A DNA stretch of 64,000 bases from Cerasicoccus sp. TK19100 (GTDB lineage: Bacteria; Verrucomicrobiota; Verrucomicrobiia; Opitutales; Cerasicoccaceae), in contig NZ_JAPWDU010000003.1 of assembly GCF_027257155.1 (NCBI RefSeq), positions 186,001-250,000 on the forward strand. Reading direction: 5' to 3'. Of this stretch, positions 35,297 to 43,673 are shown piece by piece. Below the pieces are notes generated by a model. That model was given only the letters and a program-made list of their open reading frames with translations, was not told where the DNA came from and did no database searches. Positions within the stretch are counted from its first letter, which is position 1. Every line of letters starts with the position of its first letter. The translations under genes were made by a program, and so were the position numbers.

Positions 35297-36226
35297 ATGG
35301 ATAAGAGACTCCCAATTGTTGCGCTGATCCTCGCACTTTGCCTGCAAGGCTGCACCTGGCTGGGCCTAGACGACGAAGAAGAAACCGACGCCGAGCGCGA
35401 AGCCCGCGCCCAACGAGTGACGGCGATTCAAAACAACAACCAGGCCATGGGGGCACCCCGTGGAGAGACCCTCGCCGATCGTCGCTTGCGCGATATTTAC
35501 GAACGCCAGCAAGCTCTCTATCAACGCCTCAGCGACGAAGGTGCCGAGCTTAGCGACCCCGAATACGACCGCCTCATCACCGAAGTCCTGACCCAATACC
35601 AGTCCTACCTGCTCGACTTCCCGGACTCCGTCCACGGCGTGGTGCTCTACGGCAAAATGCTCCGCGATATCGATCAGCGCCACGAAGCGAACAAGGCCTT
35701 TATCCGTGCCAACCGGCTCGACCCAAACCTTGCCGTCGTCAAGCAACAGATTGGCAATTACCTTGCCGAGGAGGGCGAACCCGCTCTGGCACTGGCCTAC
35801 TACATGTCGGCCGCCGAGCTCGAGCCCAACGAATCGCTCTACGCCTACCAGATCGGCGAAGTGCTCTACACTTACCGTGACGAGCTGATTGCCGATGAGG
35901 CGCTCGAGCCCGCCCTGCTAGACCAACAGATGCTGGATTCATTTGAGCGCGCACACCAGCTCGACCCCGACAACCGGCAGCTCAACCGTCGCTACGCAGA
36001 GGCATTTTTCGACGTCGACACCCCCAACTGGGAAAAGGCGCGCACCCTTTGGCGCAAACTGGAAATCTCCACCACCGACCCGGGTGAAAAGGACTGGATC
36101 CGCCTGCAGGAGGCGCGGGTGTTAATCAAAATGGGCCACACCGCCGAGGCCCGCCAAATCCTGAGCGAAGTCCAGACCCCCTCCCTGCAAGGTGCCAAGG
36201 AGCACTTGCTCTCGCAGGCGGGCTAG
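35297..36226 (+). CDS. TPR-containing lipoprotein
   Basis: 309 residues. Lipobox LCLQGC in the first 20 residues marks a lipoprotein. The region from about 95 on holds several TPR-like repeats (HGVVLYGKMLRDIDQRHEANKAFIRANRLDPN, then NYLAEEGEPALALAYYMSAAELEPN, then DSFERAHQLDPDNRQLN). TPR domains bind proteins, so it may act as a scaffold in the outer membrane. A REPIN-like repeat follows its end. Confidence 0.8.
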   Translation: MDKRLPIVALILALCLQGCTWLGLDDEEETDAEREARAQRVTAIQNNNQAMGAPRGETLADRRLRDIYERQQALYQRLSDEGAELSDPEYDRLITEVLTQYQSYLLDFPDSVHGVVLYGKMLRDIDQRHEANKAFIRANRLDPNLAVVKQQIGNYLAEEGEPALALAYYMSAAELEPNESLYAYQIGEVLYTYRDELIADEALEPALLDQQMLDSFERAHQLDPDNRQLNRRYAEAFFDVDTPNWEKARTLWRKLEISTTDPGEKDWIRLQEARVLIKMGHTAEARQILSEVQTPSLQGAKEHLLSQAG

Positions 36227-36255
36227 CCCCATACGTCTTTTAGAAACGTCACTCA

Positions 36256-36400
36256 AAAGGTAGCGCGGACCGTCTCGGTCCGCAAGCCAAGGCGATGCGC
36301 GAGTTTAAATCCCGTGACGCGGTTTAGCGCAACACGCGCCATTCGAACTTTCGATACCTTTGGCCAATCCTTGCGGACCGAGACGGTCCGCGCTACCTTT
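36256..36400. repeat. REPIN-like element, perfect 31-bp inverted arms
   Basis: Two 31-bp arms at 36256-36286 and 36370-36400 are exact reverse complements. Each arm holds its own hairpin, GCGGACC-GTCTC-GGTCCGC. The spacer contains CGGTTTAGCGCAA, which is shared with the element at 45447-45590 in the opposite orientation. It lies between the lipoprotein and the PLD-like genes, so it may also end transcription on either strand. Confidence 0.8.
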
Positions 36401-36412
36401 CTCAAGACTAGT

Positions 36413-37111
36413 TCAATAATCCGCCAACGCGCCCCACAGCTTCACAAACTCCACGGTGTAGGCTTTGACCGCATCCGGGTCATTGGTGATGAGCAAATTC
36501 TCCTGATTGTGAGATGCGGCGCTGCGGGTCCAATTGTAGCTGCCAGTCAGCAGGCGCTCGCCGTCGATCAGGGCAAACTTGTGGTGCATGTGGTCGGGGG
36601 CCAAGTCGACCTTGATCGCCAGTCCGCTGCGCGACATACGGGCAATGTCCGAACCGGCATCGCGCGCCTTGTCATTATCCGTGATGATCCGTACCGCCAC
36701 GCGCCGTTGCCCGGCCTCGCGGATGGCCTCCACGATGCGGTCATCGGTGATCGTGAATACGCAAATATCCAGCGTGCGGCGGGCACCACAGATGCTGCCA
36801 ATGATCGCATTGAGGCAGTCGTCGCCGGGGCTAAAATACGCGCTGCTATCGATGCGCTGCGTTGGCTTGCGCTGGATTTCCAGCACGGTCTTGCTCGCGT
36901 CCTCCAGCCAGTCGATCAGCGCCAGGGCGTTGTCTGCGTTTAGCTGATCACGGGCGAGGTCGAAGATTTTCGCACGCAAAATCGCCAACTCGCGCGCGTC
37001 CAGCTCGGCATCGCGCAACAGCGCGCGCACCGCCTGCAGCTCACTGCGGGAGATTTTGCCATCGGCCAAGGTCTGCCGCAAGGCGGACCCGATCTGCGCG
37101 AGGTCGGCCAT
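36413..37111 (-). CDS. PLD-like phosphodiesterase/nuclease
   Basis: 232 residues. One HKD-type site is present near the C-terminus: HMHHKFALIDGERLLTGSYNW, matching H-x-K-x(4)-D, followed by the Asn region NQENLLI. The N-terminal 75 residues are helical (TerB-like in look). A single HKD motif suggests a homodimer, as in bacterial PLD-like nucleases. It starts 3 bp after the stop of thiS, which makes co-transcription with the thiazole genes likely, though a role in thiamine synthesis is not expected. Confidence 0.75.
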   Translation of the reverse strand: MADLAQIGSALRQTLADGKISRSELQAVRALLRDAELDARELAILRAKIFDLARDQLNADNALALIDWLEDASKTVLEIQRKPTQRIDSSAYFSPGDDCLNAIIGSICGARRTLDICVFTITDDRIVEAIREAGQRRVAVRIITDNDKARDAGSDIARMSRSGLAIKVDLAPDHMHHKFALIDGERLLTGSYNWTRSAASHNQENLLITNDPDAVKAYTVEFVKLWGALADY

Positions 37112-37114
37112 CGC

Positions 37115-37318
37115 TTAACCACCCGCAACGATGCGGACAATCTCCAGCACGTCGCCGTTTTCAAGGGTCGCGGCCTTGGCCTCAGACTGGGTCAACGCCT
37201 CGCCATTGCGCTCGACGACCACGCGCTCCGGTGCCTGCCCGCGCTCGGCGAGGAAGTCCGGCAACGCCGTGCCGGCTGCGAGGGAAAAAGTTTCTCCGTT
37301 GGCGGTGATGTTAATCAT
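37115..37318 (-). CDS. thiS: ThiS, sulfur carrier for thiazole synthesis
   Basis: 67 residues with the ubiquitin-like fold pattern (MINITANGETFSL...ERVVVERNGEAL) and the required C-terminal Gly-Gly (VRIVAGG), which is adenylated and turned into a thiocarboxylate. The start at 37318 gives the usual MINI- opening. It lies downstream of thiG, thiH and an unknown gene in one transcription direction. No thiF gene is in the window. Confidence 0.9.
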   Translation of the reverse strand: MINITANGETFSLAAGTALPDFLAERGQAPERVVVERNGEALTQSEAKAATLENGDVLEIVRIVAGG

Positions 37319-37360
37319 AATCGTATGACAACGAATCACGCGAATCGCCGACAAGGCAAG

Positions 37361-37888
37361 TTAGAACGACGTTTTGCGGAAGCCCAGCTGCTCCAATGCG
37401 CTGGCGAACGAAGCCGCGTCCGTGGCCTGAATCAACGCGAGGTAGGGCGAGCCATCCGCGACCAGCCCGGGTGCCGATTCGCGCGCAACAGCCAGGTCAT
37501 CCGGCTCCAGGGTCAGCGTGCTCAGGCTGCGATTGAGGTCCGACATGCGAACGGCATCAAAGCGCTCTTCGAGGATTAAGGTCTGCCGATCCGGCCCCTG
37601 CACCATGTAAATGAGCCACGTTGGCAAAGAGGCCTCGCTCTCCGTATCGGCCTCGATCACTTTCCATTCGCTGCCGTCGCCGAGCTTAAGCAGCCAGTAG
37701 CGATAATCCTTGGACGTGGGCTGCCCGCTGAAGAAAAATTCGTCCGCCGCCGTGCCGACTTTACCCGGAAACTTGAGGCCGCGCTGAATCTCTTTGCCCC
37801 AGATTCCAATCACCGCGCCTCCGCCTACGACGAGCATCGAGACCAGCAACAGCGCCAGCCGCCCCCAACTAAAGCCGCGCCCGCTCAT
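37361..37888 (-). CDS. Unknown membrane-anchored protein inside the thi operon
   Basis: 175 residues. One N-terminal helix (LALLLVSMLVVGGGAVIGIW) anchors a soluble domain outside the cytoplasm. No domain recognised. The gene overlaps the end of thiH by 4 bp (ATGA type) and precedes thiS by 42 bp, so it is co-transcribed with thiazole genes. Nothing in the sequence links it to thiamine chemistry. Confidence 0.65.
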   Translation of the reverse strand: MSGRGFSWGRLALLLVSMLVVGGGAVIGIWGKEIQRGLKFPGKVGTAADEFFFSGQPTSKDYRYWLLKLGDGSEWKVIEADTESEASLPTWLIYMVQGPDRQTLILEERFDAVRMSDLNRSLSTLTLEPDDLAVARESAPGLVADGSPYLALIQATDAASFASALEQLGFRKTSF

Positions 37889-39105
37889 GCCGGGGCCAGC
37901 TCACGCGAGGGATCCGTGACCAGTGCCTGGTCGAAGTCCTTCCACACCGCCTCATAGCCGTGGCTGCGGATCATGGCCGCGATTTGCGCCGGGGAACGTT
38001 CATCGGCAATGTGGAATTGCTCGCCGGGTTGCTCCTTGGTCGGCGTCCACTGGTTTTCGTCAAAGTGGTCGTAGCCGCCGGGCTCGGTCGAGGCACCGGC
38101 GCTCATCAGCGTCACGCCCAAGGGGACAATGCCATTGCGCAAAGACGGGGGCTCGCGGGTGGAGATCGTGATGCCCACGTGGGGCAGCAGCATGCGCAGC
38201 GCGGCGATCGTTTGCACGAGCTCGCGGTCGCTCATTAAATAATCGGTGTTTGGCTGCCAGCCACCAGCGGCCGGGCGCATGCGCGGCAGGCTCACGGAAA
38301 CTTGCGCTTTCCAGCATTTGCGGAGCAGGTGCTGGGCGTGGGCGGCGACGGCCAGCGCCTCATAACGCCAGTCATGCAGGCCCAACAACGCGCCGATGCC
38401 GAGGCGGCGGAAACCGGCCTCGTAACCGCGCTCGGGCGTGTCCATCCGCCAGGCAAAATACTTCTTCGGGCCCGCCGTGTGGAGCTCCTCATAGGTCGGC
38501 TGGTAATACGTTTCCTGGTAAACGAGCAGCGCCTCAGCACCGGCCTCAACCAGGTGCGCGTAGTCGGGTGCCTCCATCGGGCCGAGCTCGATGCTCACCG
38601 CCGGCATGATGGGCAAAGTGCGCTTAATGCACTCGGCCACGTAGCCGTTGGACACCCACTTGGGATGCTCGCCCGCGACCAGGAGCAGCGAGCGAAATCC
38701 TTGCCGCGCCAGACGCTCGGCCTGCTCCACCACCTTGCTCACCGGAATGGTAATTCGCGGGATGTCGTTGTGCCGCGAAAAGCCACAATACTTACAAACG
38801 TTCACGCACTCGTTGGAGAGATACATCGGCGCAAATAGCCGCACCGCCTTCCCAAAGAACCGCTGCGTGATGCGCTGCGAATGCGCGGCCATCTGCTCGA
38901 TACGCTCACCGGCGGCGGGAGAAATCAGCGCGGCAAAGTCCTCTAGCGTGCGCGCCTGCCCGCGCCGCAACACGGCGTCTACCCTCGCCAAATCTGCCTG
39001 CCGCGATTGCTCGGCAAGCCGCTCCAACGGCAGCCGCGCAAAGGCCTCGGAAAACGTTCCGACCGGCGCATCCTGGCATTCGTGGTATTTTCGTGGTGTG
39101 GACAT
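37885..39105 (-). CDS. thiH: 2-iminoacetate synthase ThiH
   Basis: 406 residues, a radical-SAM enzyme that splits tyrosine to give dehydroglycine for the thiazole ring. The 4Fe-4S site is C-x(3)-C-x(2)-C at Cys100, Cys104 and Cys107 in NECVNVCKYCGFSR. The family segments LLVAGEHP and PRMRPAAGG are present, and the length is as usual. The gene follows thiG by 148 bp and overlaps the unknown gene by 4 bp. Anaerobe-type ThiH, rather than the glycine oxidase ThiO, supports synthesis from tyrosine here. Confidence 0.93.
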   Translation of the reverse strand: MSTPRKYHECQDAPVGTFSEAFARLPLERLAEQSRQADLARVDAVLRRGQARTLEDFAALISPAAGERIEQMAAHSQRITQRFFGKAVRLFAPMYLSNECVNVCKYCGFSRHNDIPRITIPVSKVVEQAERLARQGFRSLLLVAGEHPKWVSNGYVAECIKRTLPIMPAVSIELGPMEAPDYAHLVEAGAEALLVYQETYYQPTYEELHTAGPKKYFAWRMDTPERGYEAGFRRLGIGALLGLHDWRYEALAVAAHAQHLLRKCWKAQVSVSLPRMRPAAGGWQPNTDYLMSDRELVQTIAALRMLLPHVGITISTREPPSLRNGIVPLGVTLMSAGASTEPGGYDHFDENQWTPTKEQPGEQFHIADERSPAQIAAMIRSHGYEAVWKDFDQALVTDPSRELAPA

Positions 39106-39253
39106 TGGCGCTAGTTTCGCAGGTCTGAACGCGATTTCAAACCGGAAGATTGGAAAGAAAGTAAGTAAGCGAAACCAATAAACTAACCACGCAGGGACGA
39201 AGATTCCGGTTTTACGCCCATACCTTCGTGTCCTCCGCGGTTGAAGAAAAAAG

Positions 39254-40048
39254 CTACCCCAAAAACGCCGTCAGCGGGCTGGTGGCCTTAGCGGTGTCGG
39301 AGGTGGGGCCGAGGCCCATTTCGTAGGCAGCGCGACCGGCGTCGACGGCGACCGCGAAGGCCTGGCCCATTTTGGAGGGATTGCTGGCCACGGCGATGGC
39401 GGTGTTGACGAGAACTGCGTCGGCACCCATTTCCATCGCAGCGGCGGCGTGGGACGGCGCGCCGATGCCAGCATCGACCACCACGGGGACACGGGCTTGT
39501 TCGATAATGATTTCGATCTGCGCCCGGGTTTCGAGGCCCTTGTTGCTGCCGATCGGCGAGCCCAGCGGCATGACCGTGGCGCAACCGATGTCCTGAAGGC
39601 GCGCAGCGAGAACAGGATCGGCGTTGATATAAGGCATGACGGTCCAGCCCTCCTTGACGAGGATTTCCGCCGCTTTGAACGTTTCAATCGGGTCGGGCAG
39701 CAGGTAATTCGGGTCCGGGTGGATCTCGAGCTTCACCCACTTGGGCAGACCAGCGGCGGCGGAGAGTCGGGCCAGGCGGACCGCCTCCTCGGCGTTCATC
39801 GCGCCGGCGGTATTGGGCAGCACGAGGTAGCGGTCGGGCTCCAGGAAGTCGAGGATGTCGGCGAACGGATCCGCCTTGTCGGACAAGTTCGCCCGCTTGA
39901 GCGCCACCGTGACGAGGCCCGTGCCACAGTCGCGCAGCGCGTCGCGCATGAGCTCGTTCGAAGCAAATTTACCCGTGCCGACGAGCAACCGGCTAGGAAA
40001 CTCGCGCCCGGCAATGACCAAAGGTTCGTTGGAAAGTGTTTGAGACAT
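39254..40048 (-). CDS. thiG: Thiazole synthase ThiG
   Basis: 264 residues. This TIM-barrel enzyme joins deoxyxylulose phosphate, ThiS-thiocarboxylate and dehydroglycine. Seen: [19 protein letters not shown] at the start, the conserved [16 protein letters not shown] with the Lys that forms the imine, and [31 protein letters not shown], the phosphate-binding end. The ATG at 40048 was preferred to an upstream in-frame TTG at 40054. No TPP riboswitch fits in the 80-bp region before it. Confidence 0.94.
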   Translation of the reverse strand: MSQTLSNEPLVIAGREFPSRLLVGTGKFASNELMRDALRDCGTGLVTVALKRANLSDKADPFADILDFLEPDRYLVLPNTAGAMNAEEAVRLARLSAAAGLPKWVKLEIHPDPNYLLPDPIETFKAAEILVKEGWTVMPYINADPVLAARLQDIGCATVMPLGSPIGSNKGLETRAQIEIIIEQARVPVVVDAGIGAPSHAAAAMEMGADAVLVNTAIAVASNPSKMGQAFAVAVDAGRAAYEMGLGPTSDTAKATSPLTAFLG

Positions 40049-40128
40049 ACCCAAGCTGACAATCGTCGCCAGAACGCAGAAAACGTCAATGAAGAGTTTG
40101 AGGCACCGCGCAGGTGATATAATTAAAC

Positions 40129-40887
40129 ATGTCCCCTTGTCGCCTCCTTGTTTTCCTGCTACTTGGCATCTGCACGGCGCTAGGCCTGCCCGCCGAAAGC
40201 AAACTAACCGCGCTGGAGTATCAGCACCTCGAGATCGAACAGGACGGCCAAAACGCCAAGCTGGACCTCTGCTTGTTCGATCCGTCCGCGATCAAACTGC
40301 GCGTCATGGACAACATCAACCACCTCGGCCTGCCCCGCACCCAGAAACTCGCCTATGCGATGTCCAAAGGCACCTATGTTGCGGGCGTCAATGGCGGGTT
40401 TTACGCTGTCAGCGCCTACACCCCCTACGGCCAGCAAATCAGCAACGGCGTGCGCACCGAAGCGTTCATTCCGGACAACTGGATGAAGGGCGTCATCCAA
40501 GTAAAGGACGATCAGCTGTCCCTGATCCACCGCGACGATTTCGAAGACTCAGAATCCATCACCCAGCTCCTGCAGTCCGGCCCTTGGCTTATCTACGATG
40601 GCAAAATTCCCGGCGAAGGTCTGGGCAAAGACCGCTACCACACACGGTCCTTCATCGCCTACGGCCGCGACGGCCGCTGGTTGATTGGTATTTGCGACAC
40701 AGCCAGCCTCCTTGGCTTGGCCGAGATTCTGCAGTCCGACGCCGTACGCGAGCACATCGATATCGAGCGCGCCCTCAATCTGGACGGCGGCCCATCATCC
40801 GGGTTTTGGATGCGCAAGCCCGGCGGCGGAATCGTCAACATCCCGGAAATTTCAACCGTGCGCAATTACATCGGGCTGTATCGCTAG
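40129..40887 (+). CDS. Exported phosphodiester glycosidase (NAGPA-like)
   Basis: 252 residues. A signal peptide ([22 protein letters not shown]) precedes the domain found in the human uncovering enzyme NAGPA and many bacterial exopolysaccharide proteins: [16 protein letters not shown] near residue 88 and [12 protein letters not shown] near the end are its two hallmark motifs. It probably cleaves a sugar-1-phosphate diester in the periplasm or cell wall. It is divergent from thiG, and its end meets the RAYT gene end by a 4-bp overlap. Confidence 0.87.
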   Translation: MSPCRLLVFLLLGICTALGLPAESKLTALEYQHLEIEQDGQNAKLDLCLFDPSAIKLRVMDNINHLGLPRTQKLAYAMSKGTYVAGVNGGFYAVSAYTPYGQQISNGVRTEAFIPDNWMKGVIQVKDDQLSLIHRDDFEDSESITQLLQSGPWLIYDGKIPGEGLGKDRYHTRSFIAYGRDGRWLIGICDTASLLGLAEILQSDAVREHIDIERALNLDGGPSSGFWMRKPGGGIVNIPEISTVRNYIGLYR

Positions 40888-41348
40888 GAACGAAAGCTAT
40901 CGGCGTGCCAGCAGAAAGGCCACGATTCATCTTTAGCTATCAGATCAGCCCGCAATGGATTTTTGCGGATGTAGTCTGCCTTCAGCACATATTCCTCATC
41001 ACTCCGAATGCGATGGTCGAAAAACCGGTCCTGCCATATGATTGCCTGATTTTTGGCTAGGTAAGACTTCCAAGCTTGAATTAGGCGACTAGATTTAAAA
41101 TCGCGGTGGTTGAACGTAAGTAACGCATGTAAATGATCGGGCATCAGTAGCAGTAAATGAACATACCAGCGATTTCCCTGATGATAGAACTTCGCCGCTT
41201 CGAAGACAGCAGTTGCGGTATCTGGATTCGCAAGCTGGTTTCGACCAGGCGGGTCAGTATTAATCGTGATGAAGTATATACTGTCTTCCGCAACCCAATC
41301 CGGCGACGCGTGGTCTAGCTTCTTACGCTTGAAGTCCGGTATTTTCAA
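40884..41348 (-). CDS. REP-associated tyrosine transposase (RAYT)
   Basis: A single-strand DNA transposase of the Y1/IS200-like class. The HUH metal motif is HLH in LLLLMPDHLHALL, and the catalytic Tyr lies in YVLKADYIRKNPLRADL, in the order expected for RAYT. No ATG fits the start. A TTG at 41348 gives 154 residues beginning LKIPDFKRKKLDHASP; a TTG at 41429 would extend the frame through the adjacent hairpin repeat, which looks accidental. It abuts a REPIN-like repeat at 41355-41527, and related repeats occur at 36256, 45447 and 45971. RAYT proteins move or maintain such repeats. It is convergent with the glycosidase gene. Confidence 0.8.
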   Translation of the reverse strand: MKIPDFKRKKLDHASPDWVAEDSIYFITINTDPPGRNQLANPDTATAVFEAAKFYHQGNRWYVHLLLLMPDHLHALLTFNHRDFKSSRLIQAWKSYLAKNQAIIWQDRFFDHRIRSDEEYVLKADYIRKNPLRADLIAKDESWPFCWHADSFRS

Positions 41349-41354
41349 AGCGCC

Positions 41355-41527
41355 AAAGGGTAGCGCGGAGCGTCCCCGCTCCGCAAGCTTCTTGTGATAG
41401 AAACAATGTCTCGAAGAATGACCATCCAAACAGGATATAGGAGCGGCTCCTGCTTGCTACGTCAGTCGGCGAGACATGGATTCTCGTTGGCGTGGCTTGC
41501 GGAGCGGGGACGCTCCGCGCTACCTTT
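41355..41527. repeat. REPIN-like element next to the RAYT gene
   Basis: Inverted arms of about 32 bp at 41355-41387 and 41496-41527, differing by one base insertion. Each arm is a hairpin (GCGGAGCG-TCCC-CGCTCCGC). The outer flanks (GGTAGC and GCTACC, and the AAGCTTGC region) match the copies at 36256 and 45447, while the hairpin stem differs by paired changes. The left end lies only 7 bp upstream of the likely RAYT start. Confidence 0.8.
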
Positions 41528-41567
41528 CCACCAAGCCGTAAAGATATCAGCTCGCGTTGGGCGAGGC

Positions 41568-43550
41568 CTAGCCCTCCAGCCCGGCGATCTGTTCCTGGGC
41601 GGATTCCCAGTCGGCGTAGGCGCGCTCGATGTTGCGCTTGAGGGATTCGTAGCGGTCCATCTTTTCCTTGGTTTCGGCGCCTTGCTTGAAGAATGCGGGG
41701 TCCATCATCGCCGTCTCCAGCTCGCCGTATTCGGCCTCCATGGTGGCGATGTCGGCTTCGAGCTTGTCGCACTTTTTCTTGAGCGGGGCCAGCTGGCGAT
41801 TGCGCTCGGCGACGAGTTGGCGGCGCTCTTTGGGGGAGAGGTTCGAAGGTTCGGAGGTGGGGGAGTTTGAAGGTTGGCCCTGGGAGGAGGACTTGGCACC
41901 GGCGGCGTATTTGTTTTGCGCAGCGGCGGCCTGCTCGGCTTCGCGTTCGGCGGCGATTTTCTCTAAATAGTAGCTAATATTGCCCGCGAACATCCGGGCA
42001 CCGTCGCGGCTGATCTCCAGCGTCTTTTCGGCCAGCGGGTCCAGAAACGAGCGGTCGTGCGAAACGATGATCAACGTGCCGTCAAACTCCCGCAGCGCCT
42101 GCTGGAGCACTTCCTTGGAGCGCATGTCCAGGTGGTTCGTCGGCTCGTCGAGGATCAGGCAATTGAAGGGCTGGAGCAGCATCTTGGCGAGGGCGAGGCG
42201 GTTTTTCTCACCGCCGCTGAGCACCTTGACCTTTTTAAAGACGTCGTCACCAGTGAAGAGAAACGCGCCGAGCAACGTCCGCGCACGGCGGCCCTGCCCC
42301 TGCGGCGCGGCGGCCTCAGCGATGGATAGGGCGTCCGACGTCGGGTCAAGCTCCTCGGCCTGATGCTGCGCGAAATACGCCACCTGCACCTGGTAGCCAA
42401 CCTCGCGCACGCCGGCCTGAATCGGCTCCACGCCAGCGAGGATGCGCGCCAGGGTAGACTTACCCGCGCCATTGCGGCCGACGATGGCGATGCGGTCCCC
42501 GCGCTCCAGCTTGAGGTCGAGATTGCGGTAAATTTCCAGGTCACCGTAGCGCTTTTCCACGCCCTGCAGCTCCAGCACGACTTGCCCGCAGTGCGGCGCG
42601 GGCGGCAGGCTGAAGGCGACCGTGGCCTCCTCGTCTTCGATCTCAATGCGCTCGATTTTCTCTAGGGCCTTGATGCGGCTTTGCACTTGGGCGGCCTTGG
42701 TGTTCTTGGCGCGGAAGCGCTCGATGAAGCGCTCGGTCTCGGCGATTTGCTTTTGCTGGTTCTCGGCGGACCGCTTGAGCGCATCGCGGCGCAGCACGCT
42801 CTCTTTTTCAAAGAACGAGTAGTTGCCGTTGTAATTTTCGAGCCGGCCCTGGCTGAGCGCCCAAGTGCGCGTCGTCAGGCTGTCGAGGAAGGCGCGGTCG
42901 TGGGAAACGATCATCAGCGCCCCTTCGTAGCTCTTTAAATATTGCTCAATCCAGGTGAGCGAATCGAGGTCCAGGTGGTTCGTCGGCTCGTCGAGTAGCA
43001 GTAGCGAGGGCTCACGCAGGAGCAGCTTGGCCATGGCGATTCGCATTTGCCAGCCGCCGGAAAATTCCCCGCAGTCACGATCCAGATCGGCCATTTCGAA
43101 ACCCAGGCCCAGCAGCACGCGCTCCACGCGGGAGGGCAGTTTGTGCGCCTCGGCGTCCTGCAAATGGTGCTCCAGCGCGCCGATGACCTCCAGCGTTTCG
43201 GCGTATTCGTTGTTGGCGGGGTCGAGCTCCTGCAGGCGCGCGCTGGCGGCGTCGACCTTGCGCTGGATGTCGAGCACGTTCTCAAACGCGGTCATGGCTT
43301 CGTCGCGGAGCGAGCGGCCTTTCACGGCGAGCCCGTCTTGCGGCAGATGGCCGAGGGTTACGTAGCTGGCTTTCTCAACCGCGCCACCATCGAGCTCCTG
43401 CTCGCCCATGAGCACGCGAATGAGGGTAGACTTGCCCTGCCCGTTGGAGCCGACGAGGCCAATGCGGTCACGCGCGGTGATCGTGCTGGTCATGCCGCCA
43501 AAGATCGGGCGGGCGCCAAAGCGCAGCTTAATGTCTCGCAGGGTGATCAT
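41568..43550 (-). CDS. ABC-F family ATPase
   Basis: 660 residues, no membrane segments. Two ATPase domains with Walker A loops GSNGQGKST and GRNGAGKST, signature motifs FSGGWQMR and LSGGEKNR, Walker B LLLLDEPTNHLD and LILDEPTNHLD, and a helical linker between them (KRSAENQQKQIAETERF). ABC-F proteins act on the ribosome to relieve stalling or give antibiotic resistance. The C-terminal coiled coil (VAERNRQLAPLKKKCDKLEADIA) is present. A linker near residue 563 (PSNSPTSEPSNLS) comes from a repeat also found upstream of the GntR gene, and it probably entered without harming the frame. Confidence 0.93.
   Translation of the reverse strand: MITLRDIKLRFGARPIFGGMTSTITARDRIGLVGSNGQGKSTLIRVLMGEQELDGGAVEKASYVTLGHLPQDGLAVKGRSLRDEAMTAFENVLDIQRKVDAASARLQELDPANNEYAETLEVIGALEHHLQDAEAHKLPSRVERVLLGLGFEMADLDRDCGEFSGGWQMRIAMAKLLLREPSLLLLDEPTNHLDLDSLTWIEQYLKSYEGALMIVSHDRAFLDSLTTRTWALSQGRLENYNGNYSFFEKESVLRRDALKRSAENQQKQIAETERFIERFRAKNTKAAQVQSRIKALEKIERIEIEDEEATVAFSLPPAPHCGQVVLELQGVEKRYGDLEIYRNLDLKLERGDRIAIVGRNGAGKSTLARILAGVEPIQAGVREVGYQVQVAYFAQHQAEELDPTSDALSIAEAAAPQGQGRRARTLLGAFLFTGDDVFKKVKVLSGGEKNRLALAKMLLQPFNCLILDEPTNHLDMRSKEVLQQALREFDGTLIIVSHDRSFLDPLAEKTLEISRDGARMFAGNISYYLEKIAAEREAEQAAAAQNKYAAGAKSSSQGQPSNSPTSEPSNLSPKERRQLVAERNRQLAPLKKKCDKLEADIATMEAEYGELETAMMDPAFFKQGAETKEKMDRYESLKRNIERAYADWESAQEQIAGLEG
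41841..41877. repeat. Short repeat (GTTCGAAGGTTCG family) within the ABC-F gene
   Basis: The run GTTCGAAGGTTCG, followed by GAGTTTGAAGGTTGG, encodes the SPTSEPSNLSPK linker on the minus strand. The same GTTCGAAGGTTCG opens a longer run at 52052-52146. It looks like a mobile or expanding repeat that landed in frame in a tolerant linker. Confidence 0.5.
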
Positions 43551-43673
43551 ACTACTTAGTCAAAATACCAAATTCATGAACAAAGGGGCTTGCCACAAAC
43601 ATTTTATACAAGGCATTTTAATAACTACGGTCCAACCACCGTGCGCGATTCGCCGTTCGTCTCGCCATCCTCA

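Noticed and set aside
40049-40128. TPP riboswitch upstream of thiG
   Set aside because: Only 80 bp separate the divergent genes and the conserved CUGAGA and ACCUGA elements were not found.
41349-41429. N-terminal extension of the RAYT protein
   Set aside because: The extra residues are read from the hairpin repeat itself, and the family starts near the TTG at 41348.
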